A stretch of 64,000 nt of DNA from Bifidobacterium rousetti (GTDB taxonomy: Bacteria > Actinomycetota > Actinomycetes > Actinomycetales > Bifidobacteriaceae). A program made the position numbers and the translations under genes. This document shows, piece after piece, positions 44,615 to 53,329 of the stretch. Each line of letters begins with the position of its first letter. Position 1 is the stretch's first letter. The notes under the pieces were generated by a model. It searched no databases. It was not told the DNA's origin and was given only the letters and a program-made list of their open reading frames with translations. Location: the NCBI RefSeq assembly GCF_008698235.1, contig NZ_PEBH01000006.1, positions 62,001 to 126,000 of the forward strand. Reading direction: 5' to 3'.

Positions 44615-45542
44615 TCTTGAGCACCGCCGCGTAGATCTGCTTGCGGTTGGGCAGGGTGCCGTCGGGCAGCGGATGCTCCTCGGCGACCTGGCTGATCGCC
44701 TCCTTGATGCGCAAACCGTCCTCGAGCGCGCGGTCGATCGCGAGCACGGCCAGTTCCTCGGTCGTCAGCGTGCTCGGCGCGGCGGCGGTCGCCTCCTCGT
44801 CGGACGCGCCGGCGACGACGAGCACCATCTCGCCGCGCGGCGGATCGGAACGCACGCCGTCGCGGATCTCGACGATCGTACCGCGGCGCACCTCCTCATA
44901 GTCCTTGGTCAGCTCGCGGCACAGGGCCATGCGACGGTTCGGGCCGAACGCCTCCAGAAGGTCGTCCATCGAATCGTCGATGCGATGCAGCGTCTCGTAG
45001 AAGACCATCGTGCGGCGCTCGGGCAGCAGCGTGCGCAGATGCTGCATGCGCTCGGAGTGCTTGCGCGGCAGGAATCCCTCGTAGCAGAAGCGGTCCGTGG
45101 GCAGGCCGGACAGGGCGAGCGCGTCGAGCACGGCGGACGGGCCGGGCGCGCAGGTGACCGGCAGGCCGCGTTCGATCGCACGGCGCACGATCGCGAGCCC
45201 CGGATCGTTGATCGTGGGCATGCCCGCATCGGAGACGACGAGCACGGTCGCACCGGTCTCGACCTCATCGAGCAGGCCGTCGGCCTTGTTGCGCTCGTTG
45301 TGGTCGTGGTAGGCGATGACGCGGCCGTTCACATGCACGCCGAGACGGTTCGCGAGATCGTACAGGCGTCGCGTGTCCTCGGCGGCGACGATGTCGGCGC
45401 GCTCGATGAGCGCCTTCAGCCGCGCGGAGGCGTCGGACACATTGCCGATCGGGGTCGCGGCGAGCACCACCGTTCCGGCGGGGATGCGCACGTCTTCGAC
45501 GGAATCGATCGGATTGTCCATTGCGGCGTCTGCGTTTGTCAT
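44601..45542 (-). CDS. rsmI: 16S rRNA (cytidine(1402)-2'-O)-methyltransferase
   Basis: A 313-residue SAM-dependent methylase that modifies C1402 of 16S rRNA. The tetrapyrrole-methylase fold motifs are clear: GTVVLAATPIGNVSDASARL, AAEDTRRLYDLANRLGV, VLVVSDAGMPTINDPG and GFLPRKHSER. The C-terminal helical end is [28 protein letters not shown] at 45542 is my choice; MDNPIDS at 45521 is possible and neither has a good Shine-Dalgarno sequence. It lies upstream of metG on the same strand, a common bifidobacterial neighbourhood, but with the AbiEi-like gene inserted in the opposite direction. Confidence 0.93.
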   Translation of the reverse strand: MTNADAAMDNPIDSVEDVRIPAGTVVLAATPIGNVSDASARLKALIERADIVAAEDTRRLYDLANRLGVHVNGRVIAYHDHNERNKADGLLDEVETGATVLVVSDAGMPTINDPGLAIVRRAIERGLPVTCAPGPSAVLDALALSGLPTDRFCYEGFLPRKHSERMQHLRTLLPERRTMVFYETLHRIDDSMDDLLEAFGPNRRMALCRELTKDYEEVRRGTIVEIRDGVRSDPPRGEMVLVVAGASDEEATAAAPSTLTTEELAVLAIDRALEDGLRIKEAISQVAEEHPLPDGTLPNRKQIYAAVLKIKQE

Positions 45543-45648
45543 GCTTACAGTATGGACCATGCCACCCCTGAGTATGCTGATTTCGGGAAGACAAATGATC
45601 CGGGGCATATCCCGGCCAGCATGAGCGGGCGGCGGAAGGCGAGGCTGT

Positions 45649-48294
45649 ATGCGCACGATCTGGCAGGTGTTCACGCGCGATCTGAAGCGGATCCTGCGCA
45701 ATCCGGTCGCGCTGGTGGTCACGCTTGGCGTGGCGATCATCCCGTCGCTGTACGCATGGTTCAACATCCTCGCGAACTGGGACCCGTACTCCGCCACCGG
45801 CAACATCCAGGTCGCCGTCGTCAACGACGACAAGGGCACCGACTCCCCGATCGCGGGCAAACTCGACGCCGGCGCGCAGGTCGTCGCGCAGCTGAAGAAG
45901 AACACCCAGCTCGGCTGGCGCTTCGTCAGCCGCGCGCAGGCGATGGAGGGCATGCAGAAGGGCGACTACTACGCGGCGATCGTCATGGACGACGACTTCA
46001 GCGAAAGCCTCGCGGGCGTGGTCACCGGGTCCGCGGACCGGCCGAAGATCACGTACTACGTCAATGAGAAGAAGAACGCGATCGCGCCGAAGATCACCGA
46101 CACGGGCGCGAACACGATCGACGAGCAGATCAACCAGACGTTCGTGTCGACCGTCGGCGAGGTCGTCGCCAAAACCGTCACGAAGGCGGGCGACGACCTC
46201 GCGGACAAGACGGGCGCGACGACCGACGAGATCATCGCGGACCTCGACAGGACGAACGCGCGCATCGCCAAGGCGTCGGACACCCTCGCCGGGACGCGCA
46301 AGACCATCGACCAGTCGCGCAGCTCGGTCAAGGACGCGCGGCAGACGCTCGTCGAACTGCGCAAGGAGCTCGACGCCGCGCGCAAGGTTTCGGACAACAC
46401 CGGCACGCTGCTGAACACCGCGCAGAACGACGCGCAACGCTTCTCCGGCGCGTTGACCGGCGCGTTCGACGTGGGCTCGGAGCAGCTGTCCGGCGTGGGC
46501 GTGCAGGCGAACGCGGCGGCCGGCACGATCATCGGATCGCTCAACACCGCGCAGGATTCGGTCGACCGCATCACGACGACGATCTCGAAGCCGCTCGACG
46601 ACACGGCCGCGGCGATCGCCGACGTCAAATCCGCGCTCATCAAAGCCGGGATCGCCGAGGACACCACCGACCCGCTGGGCAGGCGCATCTGGAGCCAGAT
46701 CAACGACCTCGACGCGGCGGTCAAGGCGCAACAGCAGCAGGTCGACGAGTTCCACAGGAACGCGACGACGTTCATCAACGCCGGCAAGGACGCCACGACG
46801 CATCTGTCGAACGTGGCGGGCACGGCCACGAGCGGCGGCATCGCAAGCCTCAACGCGGCGCGGCAGAACTTGACGACCTCGATCATGCCGAACCTCAACG
46901 CGTCGCTCGGCAGCTTCGCCGCGCTCAACGGCACGCTCGCGGGCACGCTCACCTCGCTCGACACGACGATCACGCAGGCCGACGGACTGTTCGAACAGCT
47001 CGACGGCACGCTCGCCGAGGCGTCGACGACGATCGGCGGCACCCGCGACTCGCTCAATACCCTCCAGAAAGACGTGACGACCGTGCGCAACGACGTCGCC
47101 GCGATCGAAAGCTCCGACACGTACGCCAAGCTGCGCGACCGGTTCAAACTCAACGACAAGGAGTTCGGCGCGTTCATGGGCAGCCCGGTCACGCTCACCA
47201 CGAAGACCGTCTACCCGATCGCCAACTACGGTTCCGCGGTCACGCCGTTCTACACGAACCTCGCGCTGTGGGTCGGCGGCTTCGTACTCATCGCGATCTA
47301 CAAGCTCGAGGTGGACCGCGAGGGCCTGCGCCGCATCACCGCCACGCAGGCCTATCTCGGCCGCTGGCTGCTGCTCGTCACGATCGGCTTCCTGCAGGCG
47401 GTCATCGCATGCGTCGGCGACCTGCTGCTCGGCATCCAGTGCGATCACCCGCTGCTGTTCATCCTCGCTGGCATATTCTGCTCGTTCGTGTACATCAACA
47501 TCATCTACGCGCTGGCGGTCGCGTTCCGGCACATCGGCAAGGCGGTCGCGGTGATCCTCGTCATCATGCAGATCCCGGGCGCCTCCGGCCTCTACCCGAT
47601 CGAACTGATGCCCGACTTCTTCCGCGACCTGCACCCGTGGCTGCCGTTTACGTACGGCATCAACGCGATGCGCGGACCGATCGGCGGCCTGTACGGGAAC
47701 CACTACTGGATCGACATGCTGCATCTCGCGTACTACCTGCCGGTCGCGCTGTTCATCGGACTGGTCGTGCGCCGGTATGCGATGAACCTCAACGCGCTGT
47801 TCGACAGCCGTCTGAGCGACACCGACCTGATGATCACCGAACACAACACGATGGTCAACGAGAAAATGGGATTGAGCTCCGTGTTCCGCGAGGTCGCCGA
47901 CTCCGGTTCCGGCGACCTGCGCGAGCTGCTCACGCGCCGCGCGCACCGGTTCTTCGCGCAATACCCGAAGCTCATCGTCTCCGGCCTGGTGCTGCTGACC
48001 GTGCTGCCGTTCGTCTTCCTCGTGCTGCTGTTCGTCATCCAGGCGAAGATCGCGATGCTCACCGCCTGGATCGTGTCGATCATCGTGATCGACGCGTATC
48101 TGATCGTCGTCGAGTACCTGCGCGAAAGCTACTCGCGCCAGCTGGGCGCGGGCGCGATGACGGCGGAGCAGTTCCGCGACGTGATGCTCAACGGGTACAT
48201 CTGGCGGCGGGGGCGGCATGAGCGGCGCGGACGGAGCGGACGTGGATCGCGCGGTGACGACGGACGCAATGACGGCAAGGGAGGCGAGCGATGA
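45649..48294 (+). CDS. YhgE/Pip-family membrane protein
   Basis: The protein has 881 residues. One N-terminal membrane helix in MRTIWQVFTRDLKRILRNPV is followed by a long extracellular region rich in Ala/Asp/Thr with coiled-coil character (about residues 180-490, repeated KDARQTL, TLAGT, TTI units). Five or six C-terminal membrane helices begin at YPIANYGSAVTPFYTNLALW. This is the Pip ('phage infection protein')/YhgE layout with an ABC-2-like C-terminus. The C-terminal tail is strongly basic and Gly-rich. Its stop overlaps the next start as ATGA, so the two are a coupled pair. The role is unclear: export or cell-surface functions have been proposed for the family. Confidence 0.85.
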   Translation: MRTIWQVFTRDLKRILRNPVALVVTLGVAIIPSLYAWFNILANWDPYSATGNIQVAVVNDDKGTDSPIAGKLDAGAQVVAQLKKNTQLGWRFVSRAQAMEGMQKGDYYAAIVMDDDFSESLAGVVTGSADRPKITYYVNEKKNAIAPKITDTGANTIDEQINQTFVSTVGEVVAKTVTKAGDDLADKTGATTDEIIADLDRTNARIAKASDTLAGTRKTIDQSRSSVKDARQTLVELRKELDAARKVSDNTGTLLNTAQNDAQRFSGALTGAFDVGSEQLSGVGVQANAAAGTIIGSLNTAQDSVDRITTTISKPLDDTAAAIADVKSALIKAGIAEDTTDPLGRRIWSQINDLDAAVKAQQQQVDEFHRNATTFINAGKDATTHLSNVAGTATSGGIASLNAARQNLTTSIMPNLNASLGSFAALNGTLAGTLTSLDTTITQADGLFEQLDGTLAEASTTIGGTRDSLNTLQKDVTTVRNDVAAIESSDTYAKLRDRFKLNDKEFGAFMGSPVTLTTKTVYPIANYGSAVTPFYTNLALWVGGFVLIAIYKLEVDREGLRRITATQAYLGRWLLLVTIGFLQAVIACVGDLLLGIQCDHPLLFILAGIFCSFVYINIIYALAVAFRHIGKAVAVILVIMQIPGASGLYPIELMPDFFRDLHPWLPFTYGINAMRGPIGGLYGNHYWIDMLHLAYYLPVALFIGLVVRRYAMNLNALFDSRLSDTDLMITEHNTMVNEKMGLSSVFREVADSGSGDLRELLTRRAHRFFAQYPKLIVSGLVLLTVLPFVFLVLLFVIQAKIAMLTAWIVSIIVIDAYLIVVEYLRESYSRQLGAGAMTAEQFRDVMLNGYIWRRGRHERRGRSGRGSRGDDGRNDGKGGER

Positions 48295-50654
48295 GGAACA
48301 TCTGGCGCATCTTCGCGCGTGACATCCAGCAGGCCACGCGCAACGTGATCGCGATCATCGTGTCGGTGGGCCTCATCATCGTGCCCTCGCTGTACGCGTG
48401 GTACAACATCGCGGCCAGCTGGGACCCGTACGGCAACACGAAGTCGCTCAAGGTCGCCGTCGCGAACACCGACAGCGGCTACAAGTCGGATCTCATGCCC
48501 GTGACGATCAACGTGGGCGAGACCGTGGTGAGCGCCCTGCGCGCCAACCACCAGCTCGATTGGCAGTTCGTCGACAAGGACAAGGCGATCGACGGCGTGC
48601 ACTCGGGCGAGTACTACGCGGCGCTCGTCATCCCGTCCAGCTTCAGCGCCGACATGATGACGCTGTTCTCTACGAAGGTCAAGCACGCGGAACTCGACTA
48701 CTACCTCAACGAGAAAATCAACCCGATCGCCCCGCACATCACCGACGAAGGCGCCTCCACCGTCGCCTCGACCATCGACCAGACATTCGTCACGACGATC
48801 GGACAGGTCGCAATCGGACTGGCGTCGAACGTCGCGAAATACGCGGACACGCCGCAGATGCAGCAGTACGTGGCGAACGCGACCGGACACATCACGGCGA
48901 TGTCGTCCCAGCTCAAGGCCGCGTCGGCGCAGGTCGGCGCGTACGCGGACCTCATCAAGTCGACCGAAAGCCTCATCGCGTCGACCGACAAGCTGCTCGG
49001 ATCGACCGGATCGAGCGCGCAGGACGCGAAGAAGGCGATGACGCAGGCGCAATCCGGCGCCGACGGGCTCAAGAACGTGATGTCGAGCGCGGGATCGCAG
49101 GCCGAGGCGGCGCTGAAACGCGCCGACAAGGCGTACGCGGAGGTCGACAAGGAGATCGACGCGGCGTTCGACGACGTGAAGGTGCAGACCGGGCAGACGT
49201 CCGCCGCGCTGCGCAAGCTGCAGGGCAAGGTGCAGTCGCAGGCCGACGCGTACGGGAAGTACGCCGCGTCGCTGCGCGCGCTCGCCGACTCGGCGACGCT
49301 GACGGTGGTGAAGGACGCGCTGAACGCGGCGGCCGATCAGGCGGCGGACACGCAGGCGAAGCTCGTGTCCGCGGCCACGGCGCTGGGCGACGCGGCGCAG
49401 CGGATCGACGACGGCACGGCCGACGCGGAGCAGACCCGCGCGGACCTGAAGCAGCGGGTCGCCGACGCGCGGGCCGCGGTGGACAAGGCGGCGGACACGT
49501 ACCGCACGACGCTGAAGCCGCAGCTCAAGGCGCTGGAGTCGTCGATCGACGAGCTGACCGCGCAGACCGGCACGGTGATCGACCGGCTGTCCGGCGCGAC
49601 CGACGGGATGGCGTCGCTTTCGGACGGGGTCGGCGGCGGGCTGAAGGAGGCGCGCTCAGCGCTGGGAGACGTGTCGAAGGCGCTCACCGATTCGGCGGCG
49701 AAGCTGGACGCGCTGAACGGGAAGTTCGCGGGATTGACGGGGTCGGGGTCGGGCGGTTCGGGGTCGGGCTCGTCGTCCGGCTCCGGCGCGCCGGACCTGT
49801 CGGCGATCACCTCGGCGGACCCCGAACAGCTCGCGTCGCTGCTCTCCGCGCCGGTTCAGGTGGACCGCAAGGCGATCTATCCGATCGCGAACTACGGCTC
49901 CGCGATGGCGCCGTTCTACACGATCCTGTCGATCTGGGTGGGCGCGATCGTGCTCGCCGCGATGATGAAGGTCTCGATCTCCGACCACGAGAAGGCCGTG
50001 ATTCTGGGACTCGGCAACAACCTGCCGCTCGGGTCCGACGTCGGCCTGCGCGAGGCGGTGCGCATCGGCCGCGCCGCCGGACCGGGGGCGATGATCGACG
50101 TGCTGCGCAAGCCACATTCCGAATCCCCCGGCAACGCGCGGCAGTTCGGTCTCAAGCTGTATCAGGAGTACTTCGGCCGGTACATGATCTTCGGCCTGTT
50201 CGCGCTGCTGCAGGGCACGCTCATCTGCCTTGGCGACCTGTTCTACCTCGGCGTGCAGTGCGAGCATCCGTTCCTGTTCATGCTGACCGGCTGGCTCGCG
50301 GCGCTCGTGTTCTCGAACATCGTGTACACGCTCACGGTGTCGTTCGGCGACATCGGCAAGGCGATCGCCGTGGTGCTGCTCGTCATGCAGGTGGCCGGCT
50401 CCGGCGGCACGTTCCCGGTGGAGACGCTACCGCCGTTCTTCCAGGTGGTCGCCAAGTGGCTGCTGTTCCCGTACGGCGTCGACGCGATGCACTCCGCGAT
50501 GGCCGGAGCCTACGGCATGGAGTACTGGATCGCGATGGGCAAGCTGGCCCTGTTCCTGGTGCCTTCGCTGCTGCTCGGGCTCATGCTGCGCAAGCCCGTG
50601 ATCCGCCTCAACGACTGGATCATCCGCAACCTCGAAAGTACCAAGGTGATGTGA
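48291..50654 (+). CDS. YhgE/Pip-family membrane protein (paired)
   Basis: A 787-residue relative of the preceding protein with the same plan: an N-terminal helix (MRNIWRIFARDIQQATRNVI), a long coiled-coil extracellular part (about residues 160-480), a Ser/Gly linker (GSGSGGSGSGSSSGSG) and C-terminal membrane helices starting YPIANYGSAMAPFYTILSIW. The shared motif 'YPIANYGSA.(T/A)PFY' shows they are paralogues. Start and stop of the pair overlap by four bases (ATGA). A heteromeric complex is plausible. The message ends in a dispersed hairpin element 10 bp after the stop. Confidence 0.85.
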   Translation: MRNIWRIFARDIQQATRNVIAIIVSVGLIIVPSLYAWYNIAASWDPYGNTKSLKVAVANTDSGYKSDLMPVTINVGETVVSALRANHQLDWQFVDKDKAIDGVHSGEYYAALVIPSSFSADMMTLFSTKVKHAELDYYLNEKINPIAPHITDEGASTVASTIDQTFVTTIGQVAIGLASNVAKYADTPQMQQYVANATGHITAMSSQLKAASAQVGAYADLIKSTESLIASTDKLLGSTGSSAQDAKKAMTQAQSGADGLKNVMSSAGSQAEAALKRADKAYAEVDKEIDAAFDDVKVQTGQTSAALRKLQGKVQSQADAYGKYAASLRALADSATLTVVKDALNAAADQAADTQAKLVSAATALGDAAQRIDDGTADAEQTRADLKQRVADARAAVDKAADTYRTTLKPQLKALESSIDELTAQTGTVIDRLSGATDGMASLSDGVGGGLKEARSALGDVSKALTDSAAKLDALNGKFAGLTGSGSGGSGSGSSSGSGAPDLSAITSADPEQLASLLSAPVQVDRKAIYPIANYGSAMAPFYTILSIWVGAIVLAAMMKVSISDHEKAVILGLGNNLPLGSDVGLREAVRIGRAAGPGAMIDVLRKPHSESPGNARQFGLKLYQEYFGRYMIFGLFALLQGTLICLGDLFYLGVQCEHPFLFMLTGWLAALVFSNIVYTLTVSFGDIGKAIAVVLLVMQVAGSGGTFPVETLPPFFQVVAKWLLFPYGVDAMHSAMAGAYGMEYWIAMGKLALFLVPSLLLGLMLRKPVIRLNDWIIRNLESTKVM

Positions 50655-50663
50655 GCCACCTCT

Positions 50664-50716
50664 CTCGGCTCCCCTTGTCAGGGGAGCTGTCCGCGAAGCG
50701 GACTGAGGGGTAGTCA
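50664..50716. repeat. Dispersed hairpin element (copy 5, opposite orientation)
   Basis: CTCTCGGCTCCCCTTGTCAG, GGGAGCTGTCCGCGAAGCGG, ACTGAGGGG. It starts 10 bp past the stop of the second YhgE/Pip gene and lies between convergent genes. The orientation follows the plus-strand gene, as at 13960. Confidence 0.88.
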
Positions 50717-50738
50717 TAACCGGCGCACAGTCAGCGTG

Positions 50739-52385
50739 TCAGATCCACCGATCGGACATCGCGAAGCTGTTGCGCATCAGGTTGCTGGACGTGTACAGCA
50801 CGTCGTTGAGCAGCTTGTGCGCATGGGTCTCGAGGTAACCGGCCATGTGCTCGTTGGCCTTCGCCAGCTCGACCGGCACGTCGGTCGAACCGCCGCGTAC
50901 CCCGGCCGGCGCGTCCGCAGGCGACTGGTCCGTCCCCGCATCACCCGCCTTCGCGAGCGCCGCATCCGTCTCCTCGACCAGCCGATGACCGAACACGCGC
51001 ACCTGCTCGACATACGCGCCGATCAGGTTCTGCGTCTCGAACCAGTGCGCGTCCGCGAGCGCCGCGATCAGACGGTTCGTCCAATACAGGTTCGCGGTCG
51101 ACACCTCCGCGGTCGTATCGCGCAGATACGCGGGCGTATCGCGAACGTTCGCGTAGAACGGCGCCGCGGTCGTGAACGGGCCGGAGCCGTACGAGATCCA
51201 CATCACCGCGCGCGACGATTCCGGCGCGTACGGACGCAGCTGGATCGCGACCATGTGACCGGTGCGGTTCACGCCGATCGGGCGATAACGGTGACGCGAC
51301 TCGGGCGTGCCGAGCGTGCCGTACGGGTCGTAGGGCGTGTCCTCGAAGTGCGAGCCGAGCAGGAAGTCGATGTCCTCGATCGACACCTTGCTTTCGGGCA
51401 CACGGCACCACGGGATGTCGTCGGAGATCGGCGTGAACAGCGCGTTGGGCGAATCCCAGTCCTCGCTCGGGTTCAGGTGACGCTGCATGTACCAGGCGCG
51501 AGGCGTGTTGTAGATGTGATCTTTCGGCGTGGTCGCGCCGAACACGACGCGCGGGTTGAAGCGGTCGCGGCGGTGGCTGGAGGCGGCGCGGCGCGAGGCG
51601 TGCGCGCGCATCGTGCGATCGAGGTGATGGTCGACGATGAACTCGCGCAGGTCGGCGCTGCACAGGTATTCGCGCTGATCGCCGAACGCGTCGGACAGGT
51701 CGAAGTCGTCGATGCCGAGCTGGTTGGGGATCGTCGCGTAGCAGTCGTCGGGCACGCGGCGTGCGATCCAGTGATGTCCGCCGATCGTCTCGACATACCA
51801 GATCTCGTCCACGTCGGAGATGATCACGCCGTTCGACTCGTACGTGCCGTATTCCTCGAGCAGCGCGCCGAGCCGTGCGACGCCCTCGCGCGCGGTCTTC
51901 ACGTACGGCAGGACGAGGGTGATGATGTCCTCCTCGCCGATGCCGCCGGGGATTTCGGCGGAGGGGCCGGCGGCGCCGGCGGTGCCGGTACCAGTCACGG
52001 CCACATCGGTCACGGCCGCGTCGGAGCCGGCGTCCGGGCTCGCGGGAATCAGCTCGACGAATGGGTCGGCGGCGGCCACGCGCTCGTTGACCGCGATCGT
52101 CTCAGTCGCGCTCATCGCGACGTTGTACTCGTTCGCGCCTGCCTCGGCGAGGATGCCGCGGTTGTTGAGCACGTTCGGCACGATCGAGTACCGGCACGGG
52201 TCGTCCGGCAGGTCGATCTCGACATGGCTCAGGACGCTGCGGTAGTGCCGCGGCTGGTCTTTCGGGTCGACGGCGACGAAGCGCTTGGGATCATAGCGGC
52301 CCGAACCGGAGTCATCGTCACGCGCGATGATGGTCGAACCGTCGTAACTGGCTGCTTTTCCAACGAGAATGGTGGTGCATGACAT
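50739..52385 (-). CDS. pepD: C69-family dipeptidase
   Basis: A 548-residue N-terminal-nucleophile dipeptidase. The start MSCTTILVGKAASYDGSTII places the catalytic Cys at position 3, with DGSTIIARDDDS as the family signature; maturation would expose the Cys. NEYNVAMSATETI and EDIITLVLPYVKTAREGV are further C69 landmarks. A Gly/Thr/Ala-rich insert (SDAAVTDVAVTGTGTAGAAG, about residues 118-140) lengthens the loop before PGGIGEED. It is cytoplasmic and cleaves a broad range of dipeptides. It is convergent with the YhgE/Pip pair, and a 53-bp repeat array lies upstream of its start. Confidence 0.93.
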   Translation of the reverse strand: MSCTTILVGKAASYDGSTIIARDDDSGSGRYDPKRFVAVDPKDQPRHYRSVLSHVEIDLPDDPCRYSIVPNVLNNRGILAEAGANEYNVAMSATETIAVNERVAAADPFVELIPASPDAGSDAAVTDVAVTGTGTAGAAGPSAEIPGGIGEEDIITLVLPYVKTAREGVARLGALLEEYGTYESNGVIISDVDEIWYVETIGGHHWIARRVPDDCYATIPNQLGIDDFDLSDAFGDQREYLCSADLREFIVDHHLDRTMRAHASRRAASSHRRDRFNPRVVFGATTPKDHIYNTPRAWYMQRHLNPSEDWDSPNALFTPISDDIPWCRVPESKVSIEDIDFLLGSHFEDTPYDPYGTLGTPESRHRYRPIGVNRTGHMVAIQLRPYAPESSRAVMWISYGSGPFTTAAPFYANVRDTPAYLRDTTAEVSTANLYWTNRLIAALADAHWFETQNLIGAYVEQVRVFGHRLVEETDAALAKAGDAGTDQSPADAPAGVRGGSTDVPVELAKANEHMAGYLETHAHKLLNDVLYTSSNLMRNSFAMSDRWI

Positions 52386-52528
52386 GCCGCCCTACTCTAG
52401 GAGTGTCCCCCCACCCAAGCAAATCATGCCCAAGGATGATTCGCGATTATGGGCGACTCCGATTGCGGACGACTCCTGTACACTCTTCCCGCCCCGGCAA
52501 GCCGCCACGCCATCCATCCGCCAACGAC

Positions 52529-52975
52529 CCCCCGCCAGCGCCCAACCCCAAGAGAGAATCCCGTCACCATCTGACACGCATCTCTCGCCAACGCCCAGCT
52601 CAGCGGGACGTCCCCGTCACCATGTCACGCACGGCTCTCACTGACACCCCACCCAGCGAGACACACACGTCACCACCCGGCATACGTCTCTCACTGACAC
52701 CGAGTCAGCGAGATGTATCCGTCACCGCGCCTCACGAAAACTCTCGCCAGCACCCAGTTCAGCGAGACGTTTCCGCCACCATCCGTCCCCCGTCTCCCGC
52801 TATCCTCGCCCGAGCAAGACGTTCCCGTCACCAACCCGCACTCGCCTCTCGCCGACGCACTGTCCAACGAGAGAAACTCATCACCAACCCCACACACACC
52901 TCTCACTGGCGCCGTCCCAGCGAGACATGTCCGTCACCAGCCCACACGAGTCTCTCACCAGAACCGGAACATCAA
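52529..52975. repeat. Degenerate 53-bp tandem repeat array, about 8.5 units
   Basis: The gap 52386-53073 has no convincing gene. Units begin with CTCTC(A/G)C at 52582, 52635, 52688, 52741, 52794, 52846, 52900 and 52952 (steps of 52-54), plus one decayed unit from 52529. Inside each unit CAGCGAGACRTNYCCGTCACCA is preserved, quoted here as CAGCGAGAC and CCGTCACCA; the rest varies. The whole period is related between units, so this is not a CRISPR array. Five helical turns per unit suggests a protein-binding array. Confidence 0.85.
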
Positions 52976-53073
52976 GCGTTCCCCGACACCATCCAACAAA
53001 AAGGGCCGGGCAGGCGATCACACGGATAAAGCAATGATGAACCGACGCCGGCCACGGCCCAGGATCACTGCAG

Positions 53074-53114
53074 AAAAAAGAAAAACCCTCCGGAGGTGGA
53101 ATTCCGGAGGGTTT
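53074..53114 (-). terminator. Rho-independent terminator of tRNA-Ala
   Basis: On the minus strand, 12-base arms AAACCCTCCGGA/TCCGGAGGGTTT with an 8-base loop are followed by TTCTTTTTT. It begins two bases after the tRNA 3' end. Confidence 0.93.
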
Positions 53115-53115
53115 G

Positions 53116-53188
53116 TGGAGCTGATGGTAATCGAAACCACGACCTCTTCGATGCGAACGAAGCGCTCTACCAACTGAGCTACAGCCCC
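53116..53188 (-). tRNA. tRNA-Ala (anticodon CGC)
   Basis: A 73-nt cloverleaf. The acceptor stem GGGGCTG pairs with CAGCTCC and includes the G3-U70 pair that identifies alanine tRNA. The D arm is GCTCAGTTGGTAGAGC. The anticodon stem CTTCG/CGAAG encloses the loop TTCGCAT, giving anticodon CGC at 53155-53153. The T arm GTGGTTTCGATTACCAT follows. Discriminator A; CCA is not encoded. It reads GCG codons, which suits a high-GC genome. Confidence 0.95.
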
Positions 53189-53329
53189 TTGGTGTGTTGT
53201 CTTGCTCCGCAGGACAACTCGCCCCAATATAGTCGATTCCCACGCATTCGCAACGCGACACGCGGAGGAATCAGCCAATTGGTTCCGATTTTTTGTCTCC
53301 CAGCCAACAACCAGTCAATCACGAACCAG

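Noticed and set aside
45265..48219. A 984-codon minus-strand frame opposite the first YhgE/Pip gene
   Set aside because: Rich in Arg, Asp and Val without motifs; the plus strand has membrane helices and family motifs.
52529..52975. The 53-bp array as a CRISPR array
   Set aside because: Similarity covers the whole period rather than an exact repeat plus unrelated spacers, the conserved words are imperfect, and no cas gene is nearby.
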